From Laccaria trichodermophora (Eukaryota > Basidiomycota > Agaricomycetes > Agaricales > Hydnangiaceae): a stretch of 64,000 nucleotides of DNA. The notes under the pieces were generated by a model that saw only the letters and a list, made by a program, of their open reading frames with translations, searched no databases and was not told where the DNA came from. Positions 13,373-23,585 of the stretch are shown piece by piece (within the stretch, counting starts at the first letter, position 1; the number at the start of each line of letters is the position of its first letter). The stretch spans positions 2,418,001 through 2,482,000 of the forward strand of contig JACTVC010000001.1 of NCBI GenBank assembly GCA_018417955.1, in the 5' to 3' direction. Both the position numbers and the translations under genes were made by a program.

Positions 13373-13964
13373 ATGTCATCAAGCCGTCAGTATTTTACCC
13401 ACTCTGCTCTCAATTGAAGATTGACAACGTTCTTCAGAAACAGCAAAGTCTAGCGCTCAGCACCATGAGAAGGATCCAGAGCACGTTGCTGCTGGTCTCA
13501 AGGCTACCATCAACAATCCGCGCGTCTCCGCAGAAGCCAAGCATGAGGCTCAGAACCGCTTGAAAGAGATGGGTTATGAAATGAAGGACCCCGAACATGT
13601 GAAGGCTGGACTCAAGGCCGCCATCCACAACCCCAAAGTTTCCGCTGAAGCTAAGGCGCATGCGGAGAAGGAGTTGAAAGAAATGGAGTCGGGCGCGCAC
13701 CACACCACCAGTGCCTCTCATCCTCACGGTGACTAGCCGCCTTCACATGGCCAGCGTTGAAAGTATTCACTGATTTTGCTTTTAGCACAAACGCAGGCAT
13801 CGAGTCATGAGAGCCACGTTCTCGGTGGATATAAGGCTACTCTCCACAGTTCGTCTACCCTAGGATGTGTCGGTTCTTTCTGACCTTTTTTGGCAGACCC
13901 TCACACCTCCCCCGAGGCCAAGAAAGAGGCAGAGAAATATTTGAAAGATCATGGCGCGTTGTAA
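13373..13964 (+). CDS. Con-6 (conidiation-specific protein 6) repeat protein, three repeats
   Basis: A small hydrophilic protein of 144 residues, assembled from four exons. It carries three Con-6 type repeats, at about residues 17-51, 54-87 and 113-143, each of the form K-D-P-E-H-V-x-A-G-L-K-A-x-I-x-N-P-x-V-S-x-E-A-K. The third repeat is split by an intron after its LGGYKATLH part. Con-6 proteins are abundant, stress- or development-associated fungal proteins of unclear molecular role. Splicing past the first in-frame stop (after SASHPHGD) adds the third repeat, so a shorter two-repeat isoform from intron retention is possible. A related gene lies at 15008-15587. Confidence 0.9.
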
Positions 13965-14144
13965 TTGTATCGGCTTCTCTCCGCCTGAATAAATGTATTA
14001 TATATCTCGTTTCAGTTTGAAAACTTGTTGTTTTTCTCGTTAGTTCCGAGACACGAACTACAAGGATGATGCCGAATATGAGGTCACAGGAAACAAAGCC
14101 TGAGCTGCACCTCCTTAACGTCATTTATAACCTTGAACGACAAG

Positions 14145-14738
14145 ATGCCAAGTAGTGCGTTTGCTATCCCAGCGATAGACGGTCACGACTTCATGCCTTC
14201 GTAGATCGTCCATACGGAAAACACGAAGAAGGCCCACGGACAGCTGGCAAAGCCACCGAGACTCAGATGGCGGAGATTGAGGAAAAAGGTAGGCATTCAT
14301 AGCTTAGCGATTCTTGATGGCAAGGGTATTGATTGTAGGTATCAGAGGCCCAACTGCAGAAAGGTATCTATGTCCTTCTTTATTCTTGGCATCAATTCTA
14401 ACTTCACACCAGAGACTCAGAGGCACAAACGCCAAATGAATCCCGAACGAGAGAAGAAGGACAACAACACGTTCCATAACGACGAAGCGTTCGAGAGGTT
14501 CGAAATGGGGGGCCAAAAGGGACACATGGAAGGACTTGAGAAAAGTAAGGTCACCGGGGCATATGATTCGGTCAAGCATAGTGCGTTCTTCTGTCAGCGA
14601 CCTCCTTCCGGGCCTCACGCCCATTTAGATCATCATGCAAGAGGTGGTGCCAAAGAGAAGAAGCTGGAGACGGTGCGTGCGAGCCAGCCTAGCTTTGAGG
14701 AAGACTTTGATTCGCTCGAGTCCATTAATCGTAAATAA
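14145..14738 (+). CDS. Small hydrophilic hypothetical protein between two Con-6 genes
   Basis: Reading through short introns gives a charged protein of about 130 residues: a start MPSNRPYGKHEEGP, a coiled-coil-like stretch (about residues 24-45, IEEKEAQLQKETQRHKRQM), a segment GGQKGHMEGLEKSKVTGAYD, and an acidic C-terminus ending ESINRK. I do not recognise a family. Joining depends on an acceptor at the second of two nearby AG sites in one intron, and the last intron (48 bp, a multiple of three) could also be retained without breaking the frame. It lies in the same orientation as the Con-6 genes on each side. Splice sites are inferred and an incorrect model is possible. Confidence 0.55.
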
Positions 14739-15007
14739 CTGTATCCTGGACAAGTTTCTTGCCCCAAAAAAGCGATGTTTCGCTATCCAGTTTTTCAATA
14801 TCATTCTTACTTTGGGCTGTAGAAGTGAACGCCTTGTCCTTACAATGCTACGAATGTCGGAATGCATTTTGGGACTCAATCGGCATTAGACAACAGCGTC
14901 ATGACGTATGGAGATCCAGAGAAACAATTCAGTCACCGAGATATAAGGGCAGGACAGTTTCATACCTATTCATCCTTGCCAACCTAACCTCAAACAACCC
15001 AGCGAGA

Positions 15008-15587
15008 ATGCCAGCGACTGGCGGCAGTAAGTCTCTCGCACGTTTGAAAAAAAAATCAATCTGACTTCATTGCATAGAAAAGAATCCCGAACGCGTTGCT
15101 GCAGGACTGAAAGCGACGGTCCACAATCCTGCCGTTTCGGAGGAAGCCAAGACCCGAGCTAGGGAGAAGCTCGTTGAGATGGGGGTGGACATCAATAAAC
15201 CGACACCTCCTCGCGCAGCGGGCAAAAAGTCGCATGCTAAAGAAGCTAAGAGTAGCCAGATTTTTGTGTGCTCGGGGGCAGATTCACTGACAGCATTTCA
15301 GCAGATATAGGCGAAAGCAGCGAGAGACCTATGGAGAGTACAGCTACTGAGAGCATGAGCAAACATGGGATGGATTTGCGAGAGATTGAAAGCAAGGAAA
15401 TGGGATCCGAACAGCAGCTGGAGGAACACCGTCGGCTGGGTGGGTACAAGGCGACTTTGAAAAGTACGTTTTTCTTCTTCTTTCGCGACGTGTAGATCAA
15501 TCGAGCTTTGCACCCCTAGATCCTCGTGCTTCACAAGAGGCGAAAGAGCATGCGAAGGAGGTGTTGAAGGACCATGATGCAATTTAG
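15008..15587 (+). CDS. Con-6 repeat protein, two repeats with long spacer
   Basis: A 140-residue hydrophilic protein from four exons. A Con-6 repeat at about residues 8-42 (NPERVAAGLKATVHNPAVSE) and a second at about 109-138 (LGGYKATLKNPRASQEAKEH) are separated by a glutamate/serine-rich spacer. The first intron follows only 19 coding bases, as in the 13373 gene, which begins with 13 coding bases. The shared early intron and the intron inside the last repeat show that the two genes arose by duplication. The third exon joins best through an intron starting gtagcc that removes an in-frame stop. Confidence 0.88.
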
Positions 15588-15974
15588 CTCGGATTTGGTT
15601 GGGAGAAGGCGAGTTGGACCGAGCAGGTCGGTCATCGAAGAGATTGTGATGTTCGTAGCATATTTTCAACTTTTGTGAAGCAGCTTCATGGTGGTGGTTT
15701 CATGGTGTAAGCCTTTTGAAAGTTCTTGGCGTTCCCCGTTTGGCCGACGTTGCGCCTTGGCGCTACCCACGTCGTCCAACGCGTGTTGCGGACAACGTTG
15801 CCACACAGCCATTCAATTGCCCACTCCCCATTGTTGTCGGAATTAATTCCCGGCCTTGCATATACCTCGAGGACACGACTTTTAACGACCTAGACGAACC
15901 CCTAAAGCTTTATATCTTATCTTCCCGAACTTTTTGCCAGTTAGAGCTTACGAACTATAAACGACGCGATACCA
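15588..15974. other. Intergenic, upstream of GH16 gene
   Basis: No coding frame or repeat is visible. This is presumably the Con-6 3' region followed by the GH16 promoter, with a TATA-like tttatatc about 70 bp before the ATG. Confidence 0.5.
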
Positions 15975-17844
15975 ATGCTTCTTGACCCATTATACCGGAT
16001 TCAGACAATATTTGCTTTGCTATTCTTCCACTCTCATCCAGCGGCGGCGGCGGCAGCGGCAGCGTTCGCTGATATTCACAACATCGCAAGCGCGAAGATA
16101 GACTCATTCGCCGGAAGCTTCAGTTCATGGACCAAGTTCCATGCCCATACCTCACGGAATCTGGAGAAACGCGCAGGGATCAACACGAATCGTAATGGTT
16201 CGACATTCCTCTGGCTTTCCCAGGATGTATACGCTGGGGAGACGTTCTTCGAGTGAGTATGGTGATGCTGATTTGAGATACTTTGACTGATTGTATAGCT
16301 TCAGCCGGTGGGATTTCTTTGACTATGAAGATCCAACCAGGTAAGTTTCGTGCGCATTTTCTACTCCGTTTTGCTGGTTGGATTGATCAAATCCAAAGGG
16401 GAACTGTAAAGTAGACCCAATAGTAGCCTCCTCGACGAAACTACAACCTTTTGTCTAGTTTTCTCAATCGCTCTGAGGCGATCCGGCGAAATTTCACCTA
16501 CACTGAGAGCAACGGGACGGTTGTCATGAAGGCCGATATGGAGAGTGTGCTCCCAAGTGGTGTGAACCGAGACAGGTGGATTCCATCATAGCTGCATTCT
16601 CCTCGGTCATTGACATGTCCTTTGCAGCATTCGAATACAAAGTAAAGCAAGGTACAATTCAGGCTTGTTCATTCTAGATCTTACTCGCGCTCCTTGGGGG
16701 TGTGGTACGTCCCGTCCTTTCTGTCGCGCATTCTTTTTTTAACTGAAAAACTAGCTATCTGGCCTGCATTTTGGACTACGAATGAGAACTGGCCATGGGT
16801 GAGCAAGAAAGTACCTTCCCCATCCCACCAACATTACCTTCCTCCTCCTAGAATGGTGAAATTGATATCATTGAAGGGGTTCATGACAATCAACACAATC
16901 AAATCGCGTGGCATACCGCACCAGGTATTTGGTGGTTGTCTTCTCAAGGAAATGACAATTTTCATCAAGGGAATAAACAGGGTGCTACCTTGATCCAACG
17001 TTAAATTTCACTGGCACTATTGTGGTGGGTAACCTTCCCTGCTCGTCCCTTGCTTTCATTTAGCTTCTTAATCAATCACAGTCACAATCGCGCCAGAATT
17101 GCGATGGAACTATCAACGATAACGCCGGCTGCGGAGTGACGGAGTGGAGTCGAGCCTCGTATGGGCCTTACTTTGAGTCTCAAGGTGGAGGTGTGATTGC
17201 CATGAAGTGGGACGAGGATGGGATTGCCATTTGTACGTCCCTGCGGTCTGTCATCTTTGCCGCTGACGCCTTTGAGGACAGGGTCGTTCTACCGCGCTGC
17301 TATTCCTGGAGATGTTATAGCAGGGGCGCCTGTCCCCTCGACATGGGGTCCGCCCTCAGCCATTCTTGGACCAGCCAAATGCAATATTGCTAATTTCTTC
17401 CATAATCACACCATTGTCTTCGGTGCGTCCAGTATCATTTGTATAGTTTTACATCTGCCCACTCCGATTTAGATATCACTTTTTGCGGTATGTTCAATCC
17501 CGACGCCGTAGACAGCTCCTTTCATGGATCGCCCTCCTGATAGGTGAATGGGCTGGCAACTCGTACGCTACGTCCGGTTGTCCAGGAACATGTGCCCAAC
17601 GACTCATGGATCCTGGGAATTTTGTGGTACGCATTGCTCAAACACTAAACTGCCGCGAATCAGCTAATACTGGCATGCGCACATCTAGAACGCATCATGG
17701 CACATAAACTCTCTCAAGGTGTACAAAAAGGTCCTTCTTAACGGAGTGAAACCGACCAGTGACTCCACCACTGGGATAGATTTATCGAGACGTGGGTATT
17801 TCCTTTTGTTGATGACATTGTTGCTGGTACTCCTTTTCCAATGA
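15975..17844 (+). CDS. Secreted/membrane-anchored GH16 endo-1,3(4)-beta-glucanase
   Basis: The predicted enzyme cleaves beta-1,3 or mixed beta-glucan, either in the fungal wall or externally. The protein starts with a hydrophobic leader (IQTIFALLFFHSHPAAAAAA) and continues with FSRWDFFDYEDPTSFLNRSE and WGCAIWPAFWTTNENWPW. The GH16 catalytic motif NGEIDIIEG (E-x-D-x-x-E) is at about 16855-16881, and HDNQHNQIAWHTAPG follows immediately. Later blocks are GCGVTEWSRASYGPYF, CGEWAGNSY and NSLKVYKKVLLNGV. It ends in a hydrophobic segment (RRGYFLLLMTLLLVLLFQ) that looks like a membrane anchor or GPI signal. There are about eight to ten short introns. The 3' half from about 17278 is duplicated at 19948-20580. 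Confidence 0.9.
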
Positions 17845-18423
17845 GGCAATGTATGCGAGTCAAAACTGAAACAATCAGACTTTATTTATAATCAATGGCT
17901 GCATCTCCTACATTTCCCTTTTGTTCCACTATTTCCAAGTCAAAGCCCGGAATATACCTTGAGGTCTACCTTTGCTTCTAGCATTGAATAATGGTTCTTA
18001 CTTCCCTCACCACGTTTGTCCCACCACTGTTACTTCGCTACATCCCGCCGTTCACCACCTTCCTACCCCGCCTTCTTTTAGCTACCTTCAATTGGTTTTC
18101 CAGGGCCCTATCTCTGTTTTTGGCCTCGAGGCGTAACCGAGTGTTTGCCTGTGGCATCTTGACGTCGACTGGGATCGGAAAAGATAACCTCGAGGATTGG
18201 CATTGGCAGGCGACTGATTTCGTGGCGATACAATCACTTCTTAGCTGTGCAGAAGACCAGAGCTTTTGGTTATGTGGTACGGATATTCGATCCGGACCAG
18301 GTTTGCTTCTTGGCGATTCTGGGTGTGACCATTTAGTCTTTGATCCTCCCCCGTTCGAGGAGATCTTCGACACATCAGGCCCAGATGCATACTTCAAACT
18401 CAACAAGCTGAAATCAGCCTATA

Positions 18424-19605
18424 CAGTCGAAACCCTCGTAACCCATACCTTTCCGTGGACAGTCCAGCCTATGGGTTTTCGGAGGTTATGGGTTGGAGGG
18501 GGTGAGAAAAAAATAAGCGCTCAATAAAACCATGCAACTTTTGAGAAAATCTAATTTTCTTTGTTACAATTAGTTTGCTGGACTGGACGGCAAACAATCA
18601 GCACCCGTTTGGGCAAGTCATCATAGATGTAGCTATTCAACAGCGTTGACTTCGTGGTTAAGTGAAGCTTGATCTGGGGAGGAGGGGTGTTACAGGTTGA
18701 TTTCAGAGAATTTGGTGATTTGTAGGTCAATAAATTTGGTACTGTGGTAGGTTTTATCGAGCGGCACGAAAAAACAGTGGAAAATGCTGGGTTTTATGTC
18801 CAATTTTGGTAGGTATAACCCTAACTTAGGGTCCAAAAACTATGGGTTTTGCCCACCAAGAACTGCCCTTGCTCTCCCCCACTATGACACACGTGATGTA
18901 CCGGTAATCACCGACCTTCCGTATATGGTACATTGGCTCACGACTTAGTCACTCAGAGCAATGCATTGCACTATGTCAGCTCGAGAGTGCATGCTACTAA
19001 GTGTGCTCTCTCAAGCTTCTACCTCATAACCCCTAAACTATAGTAAAGTACCCTACCCTCCAAATCTAATTAAGAATGAGTGGGTGTGTCCATCACTGAA
19101 ACATCTGATAACCCCAACCATTAACCTAACTTCCTGACCTAACTGAGAGTGTGCTACTGCACAGAGAAAAAAAATATTCCTAATCTAACCCTTTCTAACC
19201 TTTTACCCTGGTGTGTAAGTAAAAAAAAATAAGAGACAATTCCGCAAGTGCAGCAGAAAATAATTTCCCCAGAAGGAATTGAACCCACATCCTTAGAAGG
19301 GTCAATCACATGACTAAATAACCACAGTATACTTAACCAGTGCACCATTCCGCCATTTATAGATCATGTGCGGCATAAACTATGGCTTGCCATTCTTTGT
19401 AGATTTGTCATACCTTCTTTTTAAGGAAATGTCATAGTGGGGGAGAGCTATGGCAGCTCCCACCAAGGGCTATGGGTTATGGGTTATCACGGACTTATGG
19501 GTTATGGTGTGCAAATCCCCGCCCACCAACTCGGTGGATCCAAAATGGCATGGGATTCCAGGGGTTATGGGTTATCAGAAGCATGGGTTACGAGGGTTTC
19601 GACTG
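18424..19605. mobile_element. TA-flanked Tc1/mariner-like non-autonomous element
   Basis: The element has inverted termini reading CAGTCGAAACCCTCGTAACC (23 bp to the shared CCAT), and lies between two TA dinucleotides (18422-18423 and 19606-19607). The short inverted identity also runs through the TA. Inside, the motif TATGGGTT recurs near both ends, at about 18470-18500 and repeatedly at about 19470-19590. There is no transposase frame, so movement would need a transposase supplied elsewhere. TA duplication points to the Tc1/mariner/pogo group. It interrupts a caspase-like gene and contains a tRNA-like segment. Confidence 0.75.
19262..19355 (-). repeat. tRNA-derived sequence (SINE head or tRNA relic)
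   Basis: On the minus strand the segment starts ggcggaatggtgcactgg and carries an A-box-like TGGTGCACTGG and, about 65 bp on, a B-box-like GGTTCAATTCC, as in Pol III internal promoters. The 5' and 3' ends do not pair into an acceptor stem, so it is not a working tRNA. It fits the tRNA-related head of a SINE, with A/T-rich sequence downstream as a possible body and tail (down to about 19154). It lies inside the TA-flanked element. Confidence 0.5.
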
Positions 19606-19947
19606 TATTCGGCGGGTCGCAGAGACAGCTTCTCGACTCGCCTCTAGTGACATACTCTGTCTCGTTATTTGTGGACACGGGTTAACCGATGGAAGGGTGT
19701 CGGTGGGTGATGCTGAAGCGACGACGTCGTTGGTCAAATCCAATCTCGAGGATGCCGTACAATCCTGCAAAGGGAAGGTTCACCTCTTCATCACTGCTCG
19801 CTACGGAGGCAGTTGGACAAGCCCACATTGGGACTTAAGTTATTTGCCGCCGCAGCAAGTCATCAGGAATCGGCTTCGATCGCTGAGTCAATTTCAGGGA
19901 GCTTCCGTGGGGGTGTTTTACGACATGCTTATTATCTGAACATACCG

Positions 19948-20580
19948 GGTCGTTCTACCGTGCTGCTATTCCCGGAGATGTTTTAGCAGGGACGCCTGTT
20001 CCCTCGACATGGGTTCCAGCCAAATGCAACATCACTAATTTCTTTCATAATCACACCATTGTCTTCGGTGTGTCCAGCATCATTTGCATAGTTTTACACC
20101 TGCCCACTCCGATTTAGATATCACTTTTTGCGATATGTTCAATCCCGACAGCGTAGACAGCTCCTTTCATGTATCACCCTCCTGATAGGTGAATGGGCTG
20201 GCAACTTGTACGCTACGTCCGGTTGTCCAGGAACATGTGCCCAACGACTCATGGATCTGGCGAATTTTGTGGTACGCGTTTATCAAACACCAAACTTTGG
20301 GGCGAATCGGCTAAGGCGTTCGCACGCCTAAAACACATAATGGCACATAAACGTTCTCAAGGTGTACAAGAAGGTCCTTCTCAACGGGGTGAAACTGACG
20401 AGCGACTCCATCCCCGGGATAGATTTATCGAGAGTGGGTATCTTCTTTTGTTGATGACGTTGTTGAAGCTAGCCCTCTTTAATCTAATGAGGAGCTGCAT
20501 ACGTCTGCGTGGACTGCTGTGGACATCCAGCAGGCGAGTCAAGACTGAAACGGCTCTCAATCATCAGCTTTATGTATAAT
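19948..20580 (+). pseudogene. Truncated duplicate of the GH16 glucanase 3' half
   Basis: Sequence from cgggtcgttctaccg onward matches the functional gene from about 17278 to its 3' end, introns included, with many substitutions. It has a deletion after the CCCTCGACATGG segment, lacks all catalytic exons and has broken frames. The recognisable tail is a degenerate version of the KVYKKVLLNGV exon and the hydrophobic end. The copy directly follows the broken caspase-like gene, so a segment spanning the GH16 tail was duplicated. Confidence 0.85.
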
Positions 20581-20641
20581 TGGGTATTTACATGATACTT
20601 TATGGTGCATTATGCGGGGGTACAGAAATTCAAAAATAGAG

Positions 20642-22058
20642 TCATGTCGACCAGGAAACAACAAGATTATCTCCACCTGATCCTACAAACCGATCTTGTT
20701 CATTACTATAGAAGGCATCCCCGGATTGTATCCGCCAAGGATCCGCCTCTACTACCGATAACTGATCCTTGAGCCAATCCATTCGAGTCATTCTTGGTAC
20801 CGATGAAGAATCCAAGTATAACGTGCCCAAGGGCACACCTAAACGTTGGCGTTCCTCGACGAACTCATATAATACATTTTGGTTGTACCTGCCGTCAATG
20901 TCACGCACGGCGAGGGTGTGAAGCCCCGGCCACGAAGGGGTAGCTTCGTCTGTCATGAAGGACAATAAGAAAGATTCGCTATAATAATTGGGAAGAATAA
21001 GTAGCCCTACTCCAGGAAAGCACATCGACGCAGGGCCTAAAGTTTGTTCCATGGCAAAAGCATGAGCGGGTGCAAGGGTCAGAGACTTTAGTGCAGGAAA
21101 TCTAGGGGTGTTGTGAGAGGCATCCTCTCGAAGCATATCGAGATCGCCCGCAACGATGGGAGCAATGGTGAGTTCTTCCAAATCGGGAACAGAAATGGAG
21201 AGTAGGAACTCAGAGACCTCCATCATGTTTCCGAAAATCCGTAGGTATCGGAGGGAAGGTAAATGGATTAATGGCTGACCAGAAGGCCATGGGTCAACCA
21301 AATCATCGTAGATGCACAATGTGATCAATGATTCGCAGGATTGTAACATTTTGGAGAAGTCGGTGTAGGGAATAACACTATTTGTGACTGCTAAATGAAG
21401 CTTAGTGACGGCCTTGAGAGGAGGCCGGCAGTAGCTTAAACCCAAGCCTCCTAAGCGTACATCGGTAAGGTTCGGGGCATCGTTTAAAATTGCGCATGAT
21501 TCAAACGTCTCATGCATTTCATCACCCTCGACGCGAAAACTCTGTAGCATGGGGTAATGACCGTCGCGCATCGATTTGAGGAAGCGAATAACCATCCCTG
21601 GGGTGGCTTGGGGGTATGCGCCAGAGTTGAGTTTGATGGAACGACAGTGAAAATAATGGGGTTGCACGATACCGATGAGCTGGTCGGCATTGATAGGATC
21701 TGCTTTCACATCATAGGTCAAGTGCAAATCAATAGGGTAGCCCTTGGACCTGTCAAGGTAGGCTCGTAAAACAGTGAGATCCCGTGGATGCGAGATATCC
21801 ACGTTCAACCACAGCATGGGCGCTCCAAACGCCACTTGACGCCAGTAGTGCGAGACACCCCCAAGTACAAGGGGAAATTGCCCAAATAGATGCTCTGATG
21901 GGAGTAGCATGTTCTGAGCAATCTCAAAAATGTGCACCAGGAGTTCGGGTGGCAACTCGTTGGCAGGAGCCGCTTGCTGGCCATCCGAGAAAAAAACCTC
22001 CAACTTGAAGTCTGAGAGGTTTCTAGTAATTTCCGAGTCATCCAGGAGATTAGCCAGC
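20642..22058 (-). CDS. F-box-like/LRR protein, group B, without an ATG start
   Basis: The frame encodes an F-box-like motif (NELPPELLVHIFEIAQNM), then VSHYWRQVAFGAPMLWLNVD and leucine-rich repeats to the C-terminal MTRMDWLKDQLSVVEADPW block shared by the whole cluster. Such proteins are expected to pair with Skp1 as substrate adaptors of SCF ubiquitin ligases; the substrate is unknown. Its close paralogue at 27993 starts ATGGCTAAC, but here the same codon is CTG (GCGCTGGCTAAT). An upstream in-frame stop precedes it and there is no ATG. The next in-frame ATG would remove half of the F-box. It is either a CTG start or a recently silenced copy. The coordinates include the 5' part starting at the CTG. 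Confidence 0.75.
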
Positions 22059-22062
22059 GCGA

Positions 22063-22516
22063 CGGATGAAGCTTGGGGGTATATATTTAGAAATGCTTAG
22101 ATTAAGGAGGAGAATTCGTACATTGACAAGGATTAGCCATGCGAAATTGATATTGACCGGTTGATGACTGTGCAACAAACATTATTTTGTAAAGTCGCAA
22201 CTAACGATGATGGCAATCATTAATCGTTACTTACAGGTAACCTCAGCATTACAAGAGTGCACCGAGTTGGCACCGAGTCAATTGAAGATGAAATTGAAAC
22301 TCTTGACGTATTCTACCCTGTTACCTACCATCAAAAGGGTTGAAAATGGGAAAGGAAAGAACCAATTTTCAGGCTAACGCTGGGTTAGTTCCTTGTTCTC
22401 TTTTCTAGAACTGTTGTACCGTTGACAGGTACTTACTTAAACGCCTGCGTCTCTGGCAGTCTGCCTCTGGCCAGTCTGCCTACACATATTATCAGTTCCT
22501 ACCAGAATCCATCGCT
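22063..22516. other. Intergenic, divergent
   Basis: Non-coding. The first 80 bp resemble the region upstream of the 27993-29396 F-box gene (shared runs such as attaaggaggagaa), showing that the duplication included upstream sequence. Confidence 0.5.
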
Positions 22517-23067
22517 ATGAGCGCGACCAACATTCACGAAAACCCTCACCCTCCCGAAGTCTTACCTCCTCCATGGCATCTTCCACCCCCCAATGCGACA
22601 AGGGGCCCAAAGCGTGCCCGAGCTTGTATTATCGGCGGTCTCCTCGTTGACCACGATGAAGGTCATAGGTGGTTCAAAGCTTTCTACAATTACGACTTAC
22701 CCGACCACCATCGACAAGATCTCAACATCCCCATTCGGCTGGGAAAGTTGGTTCTGGAGCAGGGTTTGCCCTTGGCTGCACCTTTGCCCCACGTCGCTTA
22801 GAATCCCACCTTCCCGACTTTCTGGTGATCACGCAAGTCATCCGTGGGCCGTTCATACACGATGGACCAGAGATGTCCGAGGAGGTGTACGATGTAGAGC
22901 GACAGCCTATTGAAGGAGTTAAGGAGACAGAAGCGAAGGAGCATCTGAAGGAATCCCTCGGTGTGTATCTGTCTTTGAAGACATCTGACATCATGACTCA
23001 CGGTCGTTTTTCAGGACTAAACACTTGTGGTTTTAAGAGCTATTATTCCAATCTTCATTATTTTTAA
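22517..23067 (+). pseudogene. Unrecognised gene or gene relic
   Basis: A start frame MSATNIHENPHPPEVLPPPW opens at 22517. A second frame nearby reads FALGCTFAPRRLESHLPDFL, then HDGPEMSEEVYDVERQPIEG to about 22960. The two are in different frames and no intron with good GT-AG ends joins them cleanly. The composition looks coding, but I do not recognise the family. It may be a decayed gene or one whose introns I could not resolve. Confidence 0.35.
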
Positions 23068-23585
23068 CAATAAATCATATGAAGTGAATGATCCGAATCA
23101 CCCTAATACTCCAAACCGGGAATCGTGGTCATGATCCCCAAGATAGTGGTCAAGTACAAGTGTCAGCGTGGACTCACTTCTCTCTGTTCTTAACCACTCG
23201 AAAAGCGTAGGGGTTCAATACCAACACCTATAAGTACGAGAACGGCCAACATCAGACCCACTGTCTTCGATAAGAGCGAGGAATATTCCAAAACGTAGCT
23301 GTCACCACGCGATGGTTCTCTTGTCATCACGTTCGGTATGGCAGCACTTCTCATCCTGGGTCTCATCGGTGGCGTTGGGCTGATCTCGCAGAAAGTCGGG
23401 GTTTTACGTTCGTGCCAGGTTCGTTCATAACCAAGTGCTGATACAAAACAAAAGCTGCCAACAAGAATTGAAATTCAACAAGCAAGAGTCAAAACAGAAA
23501 ATCCATCGGTCGACTACGAGGTTATGAATCACACATCGACTCCGTCACCACATCCGACCTAGGTAGTAGCAGTGGCCCAAAAATA
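23068..23585. other. Intergenic
   Basis: No supported gene. The last ~80 bp are the 3' flank of the F-box gene below and resemble the 3' flanks at 36727 and 62720 (cgtcaccacatccgacct). Confidence 0.5.

Larger units (their letters stand above)
17991..19939 (+). pseudogene. Caspase-like (C14-type) gene interrupted by a DNA transposon
   Basis: The first part (17991-18423) reads from MVLTSLTTFVPPLL to NKLKSAY and includes GKDNLEDWHWQATDFVAIQ. The second part (19608-19939) reads IRRVAETASRLASS and then LCLVICGHGLTDGRVSVGD, which resembles the His-containing strand of caspase-like peptidases. Removing 18424-19605 plus one TA joins the two in frame, as SAY-IRR. The position where a catalytic Cys would be expected reads LFITARYGGSW, so the Cys appears to be Arg. 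The gene also stops early (MLII) where duplicated GH16 sequence begins. The peptidase assignment rests on these short motifs. The copy is almost certainly non-functional. Confidence 0.65.

Noticed and set aside
19262..19355. Functional tRNA gene
   Set aside because: Box motifs exist but the ends cannot form an acceptor stem, so it is reported as a tRNA-derived relic.
19470..19600. Telomere-like repeat because of recurring GGGTTA
   Set aside because: The unit is TATGGGTT in irregular spacing, not TTAGGG tandem repeats; it fits subterminal motifs of the inserted element.
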